Below, piece after piece: positions 39,203 through 48,408 of a DNA stretch of 64,000 nt. The position numbers were made by a program, and so were the translations under genes. The notes beneath the pieces were generated by a model. That model worked only from the letters and a program-made list of their open reading frames with translations. It was not told where the DNA came from and did not search any database. The stretch is from a bacterium (lineage in GTDB: Bacteria; Myxococcota_A; Bradymonadia; UBA7976; UBA1532), in contig JAUHXC010000024.1 of assembly GCA_030427205.1 (NCBI GenBank), positions 1-64,000 on the forward strand. Reading direction: 5' to 3'. Each line of letters begins with the position of its first letter. Positions within the stretch are counted from its first letter, which is position 1.

Positions 39203-40659
39203 GCGACACGGGGCCGTCCACCAGGCCCGAAGATCGGGTGGGCTTCCCGCGCATGCTGATCTACGGGGTCGGCGCCTTCGTCAACAATACGCTGGCCGCG
39301 GCCATCGGCGGCATGCTCATCGTGCTCAACCTGGGCCTGGGCATGAACCCGGCGCTCGTCGGCCTGCTCGGCGCGCTGCCGCGGCTGACCGACGCGCTGA
39401 CCGATCCGTTGATGGGTTACATCTCGGACAATACCCGCTCCCGTTGGGGGCGGCGGCGGCCGTACATCTTCGGCGGCGCCATCGCGGCGGGCCTGATCTA
39501 CATCGCCCTGTGGGCCCTGCCGACCGGCCAGAGCGAGACCTTCTACTTCTGGTGGTTCGTCGTCGGCTCGATCCTCTTCTATCTGGCCTATACCGTCTTC
39601 GCGACGCCGTGGGTCGCGCTGGGCTACGAGCTGACGCCGGACTTCCACGAGCGCACCCGGCTGATGGGCGTGCAGAACTTCATCGGCCAGCTGGCCTACG
39701 TCGTCTCGCCGTGGTTTTTGTGGTTCATGTCGAACACCGCGTGGTTCGACGATCAGGTGGAGGGCGCGTTCTGGCTGGCGGTCGTCGTCGGGGTGACCGT
39801 CATCGCGCTCGGCGTGCTGCCGGCGATCTTCCTGCGCGAGCGCTTCACCCCGCCCGAATCTCCCGTCGCGCCGACGCTCGAAGATACGGCCCCCGACCGC
39901 AGCCTGGGCGATACGCTGCGCGACTTCGGTCAGGGGCTGAAGATCACGCTCTCGTCGAAGCCCTTCCTCAAGCTGGGCGCGGCGACCTTCCTGGTCTTCA
40001 ACGGCTTCATCCTGATCAGCTCGTTTCAGTACTACGTCATCATCTACTACGTCTGCGGCGGCGATCAGGCGCTGGGCGCCGAGTGGGCCGGCTACTCGGG
40101 CACCATCGGCGCGGTCTCGACCTTCCTCGTCATCGCGCTGGTCACCTGGATGGCGACGCGCATCGGCAAGCGCAAGGCGTTCTTCGTCGCGATCGGCGTG
40201 TCGATGGTCGGCTACGGGCTCAAGTGGCTCTGCTACGACCCCGAGGTGCCCTGGCTGCTCTTGCTGCCCGCGCCGTTGATGGCCTTCGGCCTCGGCGGGC
40301 TGTTCACGTTGATGGGATCGATGATCGCCGACGTGGTCGACGTCGACGAGCTCGAGACCCATCAGCGGCGCGAGGGCATGTTCGGCTCGATCTTCTGGTG
40401 GGTGGTCAAGCTGGGCATGGCCGCGGCGCTGGCCGGCGGCGGGCTGTTGCTCGAAGCGACCGGATTCGATGTCGAGCTGGAGGGCGCGCAGACCGCCTCG
40501 ACGATCCTGTGGATGCGCATCTGCGATGCGTTCGTGCCGGTGGCGACGTCGGCGTTGGCGATCTGGGCGGTGTGGAGCTATCCCATCACCGAAGAGACCG
40601 CCGCCGAGACCCGCGCCGAGTTGGAGCGCCGCCGCGGCAGCGCGCCGGGCCCGGGTTGA
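39199..40659 (+). CDS. GPH-family (MFS) sugar:cation symporter
   Basis: 486 residues from GTG 39199, overlapping the GH17 stop. It has about 12 membrane helices with glycoside-pentoside-hexuronide motifs: DALTDPLMGYISDNTRSRWGRRRP in the loop after helix 2, and ATPWVALGYELTPDFHERT. It should import glucose or short beta-gluco-oligosaccharides with a cation. It is the last gene of the operon and converges on the next gene with a six-base gap. Confidence 0.92.
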   Translation: MSDTGPSTRPEDRVGFPRMLIYGVGAFVNNTLAAAIGGMLIVLNLGLGMNPALVGLLGALPRLTDALTDPLMGYISDNTRSRWGRRRPYIFGGAIAAGLIYIALWALPTGQSETFYFWWFVVGSILFYLAYTVFATPWVALGYELTPDFHERTRLMGVQNFIGQLAYVVSPWFLWFMSNTAWFDDQVEGAFWLAVVVGVTVIALGVLPAIFLRERFTPPESPVAPTLEDTAPDRSLGDTLRDFGQGLKITLSSKPFLKLGAATFLVFNGFILISSFQYYVIIYYVCGGDQALGAEWAGYSGTIGAVSTFLVIALVTWMATRIGKRKAFFVAIGVSMVGYGLKWLCYDPEVPWLLLLPAPLMAFGLGGLFTLMGSMIADVVDVDELETHQRREGMFGSIFWWVVKLGMAAALAGGGLLLEATGFDVELEGAQTASTILWMRICDAFVPVATSALAIWAVWSYPITEETAAETRAELERRRGSAPGPG

Positions 40660-40665
40660 GCCCGC

Positions 40666-41292
40666 TCAATCGATCGCGGCGTCTGCCTCGGCGGCCGCCC
40701 GACTCCGCCGCCACTCGCCGACCAGCCCTTCGAGCGCGGCCAGACCGAAGGTGATCTTCTTGAAGAACGAGGTGCTGTGCGGCACCACGACGAAGCGCGG
40801 ATGCGGCGACCACAGCGCCCGCAAGCGCGCGTCGAGCGCCCGCGCCTGACGGTTGCTCTCGATGCGCGTCGGGTTGCCGCCCTCGATGGACATGTCGCCG
40901 AGCGCCGCGCTCTCGAAGAAGAGCGCCGCGTCGTAGCGCGCCAGCTCGGCGGCGTGGGTCGTGCCCTGGGTGGCGAAGAAGTCGTCCTCGCCGCCCGGCC
41001 AGTAGGCCGCGCCGTCGACCGTGCCCCGATCGCAGATCAAGATCCGCTCGGGGTAGAGGGCGAGCTGCACCTCTTCGAGGTTGCGCTGCACGTGGAAGAT
41101 CGCCGTCTGTACGGCGCGCCGGGCGGCGGGATCCTCGGTGCGGGGGAAGCCGCCCATGAACAACGTGGTGGCCGACTCGGGCACGATGACGACGTCGTCG
41201 CCGATCTCGCGGCGGAACAGGTCGGCGGCGGTGGTCTTGCCGCCGCCCGGTCCGCCGGTGAGCGCGATCCGGCAGGGCGCGGTGTCTTTCAT
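40666..41292 (-). CDS. AAA_28-type P-loop NTPase, kinase-like
   Basis: 208 residues from ATG 41292. The P-loop is TGGPGGGKTT (residues 12-21), followed by VVIVPESATTLFMGG and ICDRGTVDGAAYWPGG. This pattern matches the AAA_28 / NadR-like family of small-molecule kinases and Ttd14-type proteins. The substrate is unknown. No ribosome site is evident. It lies convergent with the symporter and is followed upstream by a gene on the same strand. Confidence 0.85.
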   Translation of the reverse strand: MKDTAPCRIALTGGPGGGKTTAADLFRREIGDDVVIVPESATTLFMGGFPRTEDPAARRAVQTAIFHVQRNLEEVQLALYPERILICDRGTVDGAAYWPGGEDDFFATQGTTHAAELARYDAALFFESAALGDMSIEGGNPTRIESNRQARALDARLRALWSPHPRFVVVPHSTSFFKKITFGLAALEGLVGEWRRSRAAAEADAAID

Positions 41293-41341
41293 GGGTTCAT
41301 CTGACGGGCCGACCGCGACAAACGCAAGCGCTGCGGCCGGG

Positions 41342-42331
41342 TCAGCGGGGCGCGGCGAGCGCGCAGGCGGACTCCACCAGCGCTTCGAGCCGGGCGCGCT
41401 CGTGATGCACCACCGCCCGGGCCAGCCCCTGCGCGTCGGCCAGCAGGTCGCCGAGCCAGCCCTCGGCGCACCAGCCCGGCGCGAAGTGCTCGACGGTCAC
41501 CGGCTCGGGCCAGCCGCGGAACTCTTCGAGCATGCGCGCGGCGAAGGCCTGCTCGGTGGTGTGCGACAGCCGGCGATAGAGCTTCTCCGCCGCGCCGTGG
41601 GTCGCCTCGGCCAGCGCCGCGTCGAGCCGCACCAGCCGCGCCGCGCTCTCGCCCAGCCCGCAGAGCGGCGCCTCGAGCTCGGCGCGCAGGTCGCGCAGCG
41701 CGAAGCGGGCCCGCTTGAGGTGGGTATCGAGGAACTCGGCGAACGGGGCCCAGAGGTGGCGGTTGGCGACACGCAGCTCGCGGGGCAGCTTGCGCGCCCG
41801 CGGTCCGGGCCGCGCCGCGTCGGGCAGGCCGGCCCGCTCGATGATCAGCCACGCCCGCGAGAGGCTCGGCAGCCGATAGCGCGGCCGGAAGGCGTGGGTG
41901 AAGGCCTCGTCCATGCGGGCTTCGATGTCGGCCAGCCCGGCGTGCAGCGTCGCGCGCACGGCCGCCGGATCGCCCGGCGGTACGTCGGGCAGCGGGTCGT
42001 CGATGCTCGCGAGCCGCTCGGCGAGGGCGACGCCGCCGCGCAGGTCGATCAAGCCGGCGAGCACCGACGCGGGGTCGGGCGCGACGGGCGATTCGTCGTC
42101 ATCGTCGGCGAAGGGCTCGACCGCGGCGGTCAGCGGCCCCTGCAGGCCGATGGCGCCCGCCGGAAAACGGGCCGGACGGCTCGACGGGGGCGAGCGGCGA
42201 GCGGTGGCCGGGGCGCGCCGACGGGGCGTACCGTCGGCCTCGGCGCCGTCGGGCGCGCCGGGCGGAAACAGTTCGACGATCTGCGCAGACTGGGCCAAGT
42301 GACGTCTTCCCGTCGCGATTTCGGCGCCCAT
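41342..42331 (-). CDS. Hypothetical helical protein
   Basis: 329 residues from ATG 42331, without a clear ribosome site, so the start is uncertain. The first ~70 residues are disordered and Pro/Arg-rich. The rest is strongly helical, rich in Ala, Arg, Leu and Glu (LRDLRAELEAPLCGLGESAARLV, YRRLSHTTEQAFAARML). No signal peptide, membrane helix or catalytic motif is seen. It is followed 50 bases later by the P-loop NTPase on the same strand, so the two may be co-transcribed. I do not recognise the family. Confidence 0.65.
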   Translation of the reverse strand: MGAEIATGRRHLAQSAQIVELFPPGAPDGAEADGTPRRRAPATARRSPPSSRPARFPAGAIGLQGPLTAAVEPFADDDDESPVAPDPASVLAGLIDLRGGVALAERLASIDDPLPDVPPGDPAAVRATLHAGLADIEARMDEAFTHAFRPRYRLPSLSRAWLIIERAGLPDAARPGPRARKLPRELRVANRHLWAPFAEFLDTHLKRARFALRDLRAELEAPLCGLGESAARLVRLDAALAEATHGAAEKLYRRLSHTTEQAFAARMLEEFRGWPEPVTVEHFAPGWCAEGWLGDLLADAQGLARAVVHHERARLEALVESACALAAPR

Positions 42332-42491
42332 CTATATCGCAACCGATCCACCGGCGAAACCGCGAATCGACGCCCTGCTGCGCCGCGCGGCGCGCGGTGA
42401 CCCGGCCGGGCGTGGCGTTGCGTTCGGGGCCGGACCGGGTTAGCGTGTCGCGTTCGTGCAACTCCCGAGCACATAGAGGGTTGGAGTCGAC

Positions 42492-44357
42492 ATGCGCAGC
42501 GGTTTCAGGTGGATGCTCTCGGCGACGCTGGTCGCCGGGCTGGGGACGATGGTCGGTTGCTCCGGCTCGAAGGACGGCGGCGAGAAGACCGGCACCGCCG
42601 GCAAGGCCGCGACGACCGGCATCGGCACCCCCAAGCCCGCGTTCGAGGGCGACGCCCCCAAGGGGGCCTACGTGCACGACGACATCGACGTCGGCAAGTA
42701 CGGCGGCACCTTCGTGATCGGCACCACCGGCAACCCCAAGGGCTTCAACCCGCTCATCGCCAACGAGTCGTCGACCACCGAGATCCTCTTCGGGCCGGTC
42801 TTCCAGAGCTGCTGGCACTACAACAACGCCAAGCAGGAGGAAGAGCCGGGGCTGTGCGAGAAGTACGTGCGCAGCGATGACGGCCTCAGCTACACCTTCA
42901 CCCTGCGCGAGGGGCTGCGCTGGTCCGACGGCAGCCCGATGACCACCGACGACTTCGAGTTCAGCTACAAGGTCGTCATCGACGAGGGCGTGCCCAACTC
43001 GCTCAAGAGCCTCTTCCGCCAGGGCGACACCGAAGACGGCAAGCCGCGCTACCCGATCTTCGAGAAGGTCGACGACCGCACCTTCACCTTCAAGCTCTTC
43101 GAGAAGAACGTGCTGTTCCACGGGGCGGTGGGCAGCATCTACGCGATCCCCAAGGCGAAGTGGCAGAAGGCCTTCGAGGCGGGCGAGTTCAACAAGGCGC
43201 TGAGCCTGCAGACCCCGCCCAAGGACATCGTCAGCTCGGGGCCGTTCGTCGTCGCCGACTTCAAGACCGAAGAGCGCATCGTGCTCAAGCGCAACCCGCA
43301 CTACTGGAAGGTCGACCGCGACGGCAACCGGCTGCCCTACCTCGACCGGGTGATCTTCGTGATCGTGCCCGACTTCAACACCTCGATGCTCAAATTCCGC
43401 CAGGGCGAGACCGACGTGCTCGACGTGCGGCCCGAGGATTACGAGGCGCTCAAGAAGAAGGCCGACGCCGACGGCTACGCGGTGCACGACCTCGGCCCGG
43501 CGTTCAACACCAACTACCTCATGTTCAACCTCGACGATCGCAACGACAAAGAGGGCAACCCGTACGTCGAGCCGATGAAGCAGGGCTGGTTCCGCAACGT
43601 GGCCTTCCGCAAGGCGGTCAGCCACGCCATCGACCGCGACGGCATCGTGCGCACCGTGCTCAGCGGCCGCGGCGAGCCGCTGTGGGCCTTCACCAGCCCG
43701 GCCAACAAGAAGTGGTACCCCGAGGGCAAGGTCACCAAGTACCCCTACGACCTCGAGGCTTCGCGCAAGCTGCTCGCCGAGGCCGGCTTCGCGGAGAAGG
43801 ACGGCGCGCTGCACGACGCCGCCGGCAATCGCGTCGAGTTCACGATCATCACCAACTCGGAGAACTCGACCCGCATCGCGATGCTCAACGTCATCAAGGA
43901 CGACCTCAAGAAGCTGGGCATCACCGCCAACATCCGCCCGGTGCCGTTCAACGACCTCGTCACCTCGCTGCGCGATACCCGCAACTTCGAAGCGGTGCTG
44001 CTCGGCTGGGGCACCGGCATCCCGCCCGACCCGGCGCAGTCGAAGAACATCCTGCTGTCCAGCGGCCGCAGCCACGCGTGGTACCCCGAGCAGAAGAAGC
44101 CGGTGACCGACTGGGAAGCCCGGATGGACGAGTTGGTCAAGCTCAATACCGGCGCCTTCGAGCACGCCGAGCGCCGCAAGTACAGCGACGAGATCTACCA
44201 GATCTTCGCCGACAAGCTGCCGCAGATCATGCTGGTGGTCGGGGCCGACGCGGTCGCCGCGCGGAACAACATCGGCAACCTCAAGCCGGCGCCGCTGCGG
44301 CCGAAGACCTACTGGAACATCGAGACGCTGTTCTTCAAGACCCCCAAGAAGCGCTGA
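42492..44357 (+). CDS. Peptide ABC transporter substrate-binding lipoprotein (SBP_bac_5, DppA/OppA-like)
   Basis: 621 residues from ATG 42492, with GGAG six bases upstream. Lipobox MVGC (Cys23) is followed by a Lys/Gly/Thr linker. The family-5 periplasmic binding fold is clear: YTFTLREGLRWSDGSPMTTDDF, VSSGPFVV, LKRNPHYW, FRKAVSHAIDRDGIV. It captures peptides or related solutes and delivers them to the permease encoded next. It is the first gene of a four-gene transporter operon whose promoter must lie in the 160 bases upstream. Confidence 0.93.
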   Translation: MRSGFRWMLSATLVAGLGTMVGCSGSKDGGEKTGTAGKAATTGIGTPKPAFEGDAPKGAYVHDDIDVGKYGGTFVIGTTGNPKGFNPLIANESSTTEILFGPVFQSCWHYNNAKQEEEPGLCEKYVRSDDGLSYTFTLREGLRWSDGSPMTTDDFEFSYKVVIDEGVPNSLKSLFRQGDTEDGKPRYPIFEKVDDRTFTFKLFEKNVLFHGAVGSIYAIPKAKWQKAFEAGEFNKALSLQTPPKDIVSSGPFVVADFKTEERIVLKRNPHYWKVDRDGNRLPYLDRVIFVIVPDFNTSMLKFRQGETDVLDVRPEDYEALKKKADADGYAVHDLGPAFNTNYLMFNLDDRNDKEGNPYVEPMKQGWFRNVAFRKAVSHAIDRDGIVRTVLSGRGEPLWAFTSPANKKWYPEGKVTKYPYDLEASRKLLAEAGFAEKDGALHDAAGNRVEFTIITNSENSTRIAMLNVIKDDLKKLGITANIRPVPFNDLVTSLRDTRNFEAVLLGWGTGIPPDPAQSKNILLSSGRSHAWYPEQKKPVTDWEARMDELVKLNTGAFEHAERRKYSDEIYQIFADKLPQIMLVVGADAVAARNNIGNLKPAPLRPKTYWNIETLFFKTPKKR

Positions 44358-44367
44358 GCCTCGATCG

Positions 44368-45336
44368 ATGTGGACGTTCATCGCCCGCCGACTGCTGGCC
44401 ATCCCGCCGCTGCTCCTGGCGGTCACATTCCTGACCTATTGCCTGCTCTACGCCGCGCCGGGCGACTACTTCACCCGGCTGGCGGAGGACCCGCAGGTCA
44501 CCGAGGAGTACCTGTCGGCGCTGCGCGCCAAGTACGGCCTCGAAGGCGGCCTCTTCGGCCGCTACTGGGCGTGGCTGATCAACGCGATCCAGCTCGACTT
44601 CGGTGACTCCTTCCGCTTCGACCTGCCGGTGTTCGACCTCATCGCCGAGCGGCTGTCGAATACGCTGCTGTTGACAGGCTCGGCGCTGATCATCGCCTGG
44701 GGCCTGGCCCTGCCGCTGGGCGTGATGGCCGGCGTCAACCAGGGCAAGTGGCTCGACAAGGGCGCCAGCTTCATCTCCTTCGTCGGCCTGTCCATCCCGC
44801 GGGTATTCTTCGCCCTGCTGATGGTCATGTTCGCCGCGGTGACCGAGTGGTTCCCCGTCGGCGGCATGCGCGACCAGATCTACTGGGACGACTTCACCCC
44901 CTGGGAGCAGGTGGTCGACGTGGCCCACCACCTAGTGCTGCCGGCGATCGTCATCGGCACCACCAGCATGGCCGGATACATGCGGCAGATGCGGGCCGAG
45001 ATGGTCGAGACGCTCAGCAAGGACTTCGTGCGCACCGCCCGGGCCAAGGGGCTCAGCAAACGGCAAGTCATCTACAAGCACGCCTTCGGCAACGCGGTGA
45101 ACCCGTTGATCACGCTCTTCGGCTACAGCCTCGCGGCGCTGTTGACCGGCTCGTTCCTCGTCGAAGTGGTCTTCGCCTGGCCCGGATTGGCCCGGCTGAC
45201 CGTCGACGCGGTCTTCGCCCAGGACGAACCGCTGGTCATGGCCGCGGTGCTGGTGGCGACGTTGATGCTGGTGGCCGGCAATACCATCGCCGACCTGCTG
45301 CTGGCCTTCGTCGACCCCCGAATCCGGCTGGAGTAG
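44368..45336 (+). CDS. Peptide ABC transporter permease, DppB/OppB type
   Basis: 322 residues from ATG 44368, ten bases after the binding-protein gene. It has an N-terminal membrane helix (LLAIPPLLLAVTFLTYCLLY), a periplasmic loop, then five helices with the cytoplasmic coupling motif around RAEMVETLSKDFVRTARAKG. It forms the channel with the DppC-like subunit that follows. Confidence 0.94.
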   Translation: MWTFIARRLLAIPPLLLAVTFLTYCLLYAAPGDYFTRLAEDPQVTEEYLSALRAKYGLEGGLFGRYWAWLINAIQLDFGDSFRFDLPVFDLIAERLSNTLLLTGSALIIAWGLALPLGVMAGVNQGKWLDKGASFISFVGLSIPRVFFALLMVMFAAVTEWFPVGGMRDQIYWDDFTPWEQVVDVAHHLVLPAIVIGTTSMAGYMRQMRAEMVETLSKDFVRTARAKGLSKRQVIYKHAFGNAVNPLITLFGYSLAALLTGSFLVEVVFAWPGLARLTVDAVFAQDEPLVMAAVLVATLMLVAGNTIADLLLAFVDPRIRLE

Positions 45337-45340
45337 GGCG

Positions 45341-46489
45341 ATGGTCGATCTCAACAAGGACGCCGAGACCCCCGTCGACGACGCGCCGACGGCGGAAGAG
45401 CTGGCCAACGCCTCCGGTGGGCGCTCGCCGTGGGAGATCCTGTGGGGCAAGCTGCGCCGCAACCGCCCGGCCATGTTCGGCATGGGCGTGCTGGTGATCC
45501 TCTACTTCGGCGCGATCTTCGCCGGCTTCCTGTCGCCGTACAGCTATCAGAACCAGTTCCGCGACGATAACTGGCACCCGCCGCAGTTCGACGACATCCA
45601 GTTCTGGGACGACGAGGGCAACTTCCGCGGCCCGCACGTCTACCGCCTCGAGCGCCTCAGCCCGAACATCCCCGAGTACGAGGACTCACGAAAAGAGGTC
45701 GTCGAGATCGACTTCTTCGTGAAGGGCGACCCCTACGAGCTGCTGGGTATGGAGTTCGAGACCCACCTCTTCGGGGCCGCCGACGGCAAGACGCCGATCT
45801 TCCTCTTCGGCAGCGATCGCTTCGGGCGCGACGTCTTCACCCGCATCCTCTACGGCAGCCGCATCAGCCTGTCGGTGGGCATCGTCGGCATCCTCATCAG
45901 CATGTCGCTGGGTATGCTCATCGGTGGCATCGCCGGCTACTTCGGCGGGCGCACCGACTTCGTGCTGATGCGCATGGTCGAAGTGATCCTGGCGATCCCC
46001 GGGCTGTACCTCATATTGACGGTGCGCCAAGCGTTCGGGCAGGACCTCGACAGCACCCAATCATATTTCATCATGATAGTCGTGCTGGCGTTCGTCGGCT
46101 GGGCGGCCAACAGCCGCGTGATTCGCGGCATGGTGCTGGCGATCAAGGAGAACGACTACGTGGTGGCCGCGGAGGCCATGGGTCTCAGCCGGCTGCACAT
46201 CATCGTGCGCCACATCCTGCCCAATACCCTCAGCTTCGTCATCGTCACCGCGACGCTCTACATCCCGTACTACATCCTCGGCGAGGTGGCCCTGAGCTTC
46301 CTCGGGGTCGGCATCCAGGAGCCCGAGGCCTCGTGGGGCCTGATGCTGCGCGAAGCCCAGAACGTGGCCTACCTCACCGACTACCGCTGGGTGGTCACCC
46401 CGGGCTACTTCATCTTCATCGCGGTGATGGCGTTCAACTTCCTCGGTGACGGCCTGCGCGACGCCGCCGACCCCCGCAGCCTGCAGTAG
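45341..46489 (+). CDS. Peptide ABC transporter permease, DppC/OppC type with enlarged periplasmic loop
   Basis: 382 residues from ATG 45341. A cytoplasmic N-terminus (SPWEILWGKLRRNRPAMFGM) leads into the first helix. Between it and the core domain lies an unusually long periplasmic loop (~residues 65-150; DDNWHPPQFDDIQFWDDEGN). Typical DppC proteins have ~300 residues. The core has FGSDRFGRDVFTRILYGSR, and the coupling motif is near VVAAEAMGLSRLHIIVRHILPN. The longer loop may make a substrate-specific contact with the binding protein. Confidence 0.93.
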   Translation: MVDLNKDAETPVDDAPTAEELANASGGRSPWEILWGKLRRNRPAMFGMGVLVILYFGAIFAGFLSPYSYQNQFRDDNWHPPQFDDIQFWDDEGNFRGPHVYRLERLSPNIPEYEDSRKEVVEIDFFVKGDPYELLGMEFETHLFGAADGKTPIFLFGSDRFGRDVFTRILYGSRISLSVGIVGILISMSLGMLIGGIAGYFGGRTDFVLMRMVEVILAIPGLYLILTVRQAFGQDLDSTQSYFIMIVVLAFVGWAANSRVIRGMVLAIKENDYVVAAEAMGLSRLHIIVRHILPNTLSFVIVTATLYIPYYILGEVALSFLGVGIQEPEASWGLMLREAQNVAYLTDYRWVVTPGYFIFIAVMAFNFLGDGLRDAADPRSLQ

Positions 46490-46498
46490 GATCCCGAG

Positions 46499-47509
46499 AT
46501 GGCAGAAGGCAAAGCCGCACAGCCGGCCCCTATCCTCGAAGTCCGCAACCTGCAGACCCACTTCAAGACGTCCAACGGCATCGCCCGCGCCGTCGACGAC
46601 ATCAGCTTCGCGGTGCGCCCCGGCGAGACCCTGGGCATCGTCGGCGAGAGCGGCTGCGGCAAGTCGGTCACCAGCCTCTCGGTGATGCGGTTGGTGCCCA
46701 TGCCGCCGGGCTTCCACCCCGGCGGGCAGATCGAGTTCGACGGCCGCGACCTGCTCGAGCTGCCCGAGCGCGAGATGCGCAAGCTGCGCGGCGATGACAT
46801 CGCGATGATCTTCCAGGAGCCCATGACGAGCCTCAACCCGATCTTCAAGGTCGGGGCCCAGATCGGCGAGTCATTGCGCCAGCACAAAGGCATGAGCAAG
46901 CGCGAGGCCCGCCTGGAGGCCATCAAGCTGCTCGAGCGGGTGGGCATCCCCGACCCGGCCAAGCGGGTCGACGACTATCCGCACCAGATGTCGGGCGGCA
47001 TGAAGCAGCGGGTCATGATCGCCATGGCCTTGGCCTGCAACCCCAAGCTGCTCATCGCCGACGAGCCGACCACCGCGCTCGACGTGACCATCCAGGCCCA
47101 GATCCTCGACCTCCTGCGCGGCCTGCAGGAAGAGCTGGGCATGGCGATCATCCTGATCACCCACGACCTGGGCGTCGTCGCCGAGATGAGCCATCGGGTC
47201 TGTGTCATGTACGCCGGCCGCGTCGTCGAGACCGCCGACGTGCATACGCTCTTCGACGACCCGCGCCATCCGTACACCCTGGGGCTGTTCAAGTCGCTGC
47301 CCGACATCGACGCCGAGCACCAGGACCGCCTCGCGACCATCCGCGGCATGGTGCCCAGCGCGACGCAGTTCCCCAGCGGCTGCCGGTTCCGCAACCGCTG
47401 CGACTACGCCGCGCCCGAGTGCGCCGAGACCCTGCCCGAGCTGGTGCAGATCGGCGACGATCCGGGCCGCGCCGCCGCCTGCCTGCGGCTCGACGCGGTG
47501 CACGGCTGA
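46499..47509 (+). CDS. Peptide ABC transporter ATPase, DppD/OppD type
   Basis: 336 residues from ATG 46499. Walker A GESGCGKS (49-56), signature MSGGMKQRV, Walker B LLIADEPT, and the C-terminal oligopeptide-transporter motif with cysteines ([16 protein letters not shown]). It powers the transporter encoded just upstream. Most such operons carry a second ATPase (DppF); none follows here, and the next gene is an acyltransferase. Either this subunit works as a homodimer or the partner is encoded elsewhere. Confidence 0.94.
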   Translation: MAEGKAAQPAPILEVRNLQTHFKTSNGIARAVDDISFAVRPGETLGIVGESGCGKSVTSLSVMRLVPMPPGFHPGGQIEFDGRDLLELPEREMRKLRGDDIAMIFQEPMTSLNPIFKVGAQIGESLRQHKGMSKREARLEAIKLLERVGIPDPAKRVDDYPHQMSGGMKQRVMIAMALACNPKLLIADEPTTALDVTIQAQILDLLRGLQEELGMAIILITHDLGVVAEMSHRVCVMYAGRVVETADVHTLFDDPRHPYTLGLFKSLPDIDAEHQDRLATIRGMVPSATQFPSGCRFRNRCDYAAPECAETLPELVQIGDDPGRAAACLRLDAVHG

Positions 47510-47540
47510 GCCCCCTGCCCGCGCGCGAACTGCACCGCCG

Positions 47541-48404
47541 ATGAGCCGCGCCGACTGGGACGCCGTCCGGGCCAACCCGATCGTCGGCGTCGGTCGACCC
47601 ACCGCCACCGCCGTCCGCATCGTTCATCGCTTGATCGGACCCATCGTGCGCCTGCTCTTCCGGCCGCAGATCACGGGGCTCGAGCATCTGCCCACCGACC
47701 GGCCTTTCCTGCTCGTGGCGAATCACTCGGCCGGGCTGGGCATCGCCGAGATCCTGAGCTTCGTCTGGCTCTACCTCGACCGCGTCGGCCCCGAGCGCCC
47801 GCTGACCGCCCTCGCTCACCCGGAGGGCTTCCGGATATGGCCGCTCTCGGCGATCCACCGTCAGCTGGGCACCATCCCCTCGACCTACGCCGCCGCCGCG
47901 GACGCGCTGTCGCAAGGCGTGCCGATCTTGGTCTTTCCCGGCGGCGGCTACGAGACCCAGCGGCCGATCTGGCAGGCCAATCGGGTCGACTTCGGCGGCC
48001 GGCGGGGCTACGTGCGCATCGCCCGCGAGGCAGGCGTACCGATCGTGCCGATGGCGATCCGCGGCAGCCACTACACCGCGCCGATCCTCTTCCGCGCCCG
48101 CTGGCTGGCCTACGCGCTGCTGCTGCCGCGCCTGCTCTTCGGCGAGAAGCGCTGGTCGGTCAGCCTGCTCGGGCTGCTGGGCGCACTGGGGCTGATGCTG
48201 TCCGATCTGTGGTTGCCCCTGCGGATCGCGCTCACCTGCGTCTGGCTGGGCAGCCCGCTGATCTTTCTGCCAATCGTCCCGGCCAGCGTTCGGTTTCGGG
48301 TGGGCCCGCCTGTGGCGCTCGACGCGCTGGGTGAAGATGTCGATGCCATGGGCCAGCGGGTCGAAGCCGAGATCCAAGCGCTGTTGACGCCGCGGAAAGA
48401 CTGA
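47541..48404 (+). CDS. Lysophospholipid acyltransferase-like (PlsC/LPLAT) membrane protein
   Basis: 287 residues from ATG 47541. The LPLAT fold is seen in LLVANHSAGLGIAEIL (motif I), FRIWPLSAIHRQLGTIPS and ILVFPGGGYET (motif III, where FPEG is usual). The usual acidic residue five positions after the motif-I His is absent, as in the divergent MGAT-like branch. Hydrophobic segments lie at ~195-245 (LLLPRLLF, LLGLLGALGLML). It probably acylates a glycerolipid or related alcohol at the inner membrane. It stops four bases before the convergent nuclease gene. Confidence 0.82.
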   Translation: MSRADWDAVRANPIVGVGRPTATAVRIVHRLIGPIVRLLFRPQITGLEHLPTDRPFLLVANHSAGLGIAEILSFVWLYLDRVGPERPLTALAHPEGFRIWPLSAIHRQLGTIPSTYAAAADALSQGVPILVFPGGGYETQRPIWQANRVDFGGRRGYVRIAREAGVPIVPMAIRGSHYTAPILFRARWLAYALLLPRLLFGEKRWSVSLLGLLGALGLMLSDLWLPLRIALTCVWLGSPLIFLPIVPASVRFRVGPPVALDALGEDVDAMGQRVEAEIQALLTPRKD

Positions 48405-48408
48405 TGAC

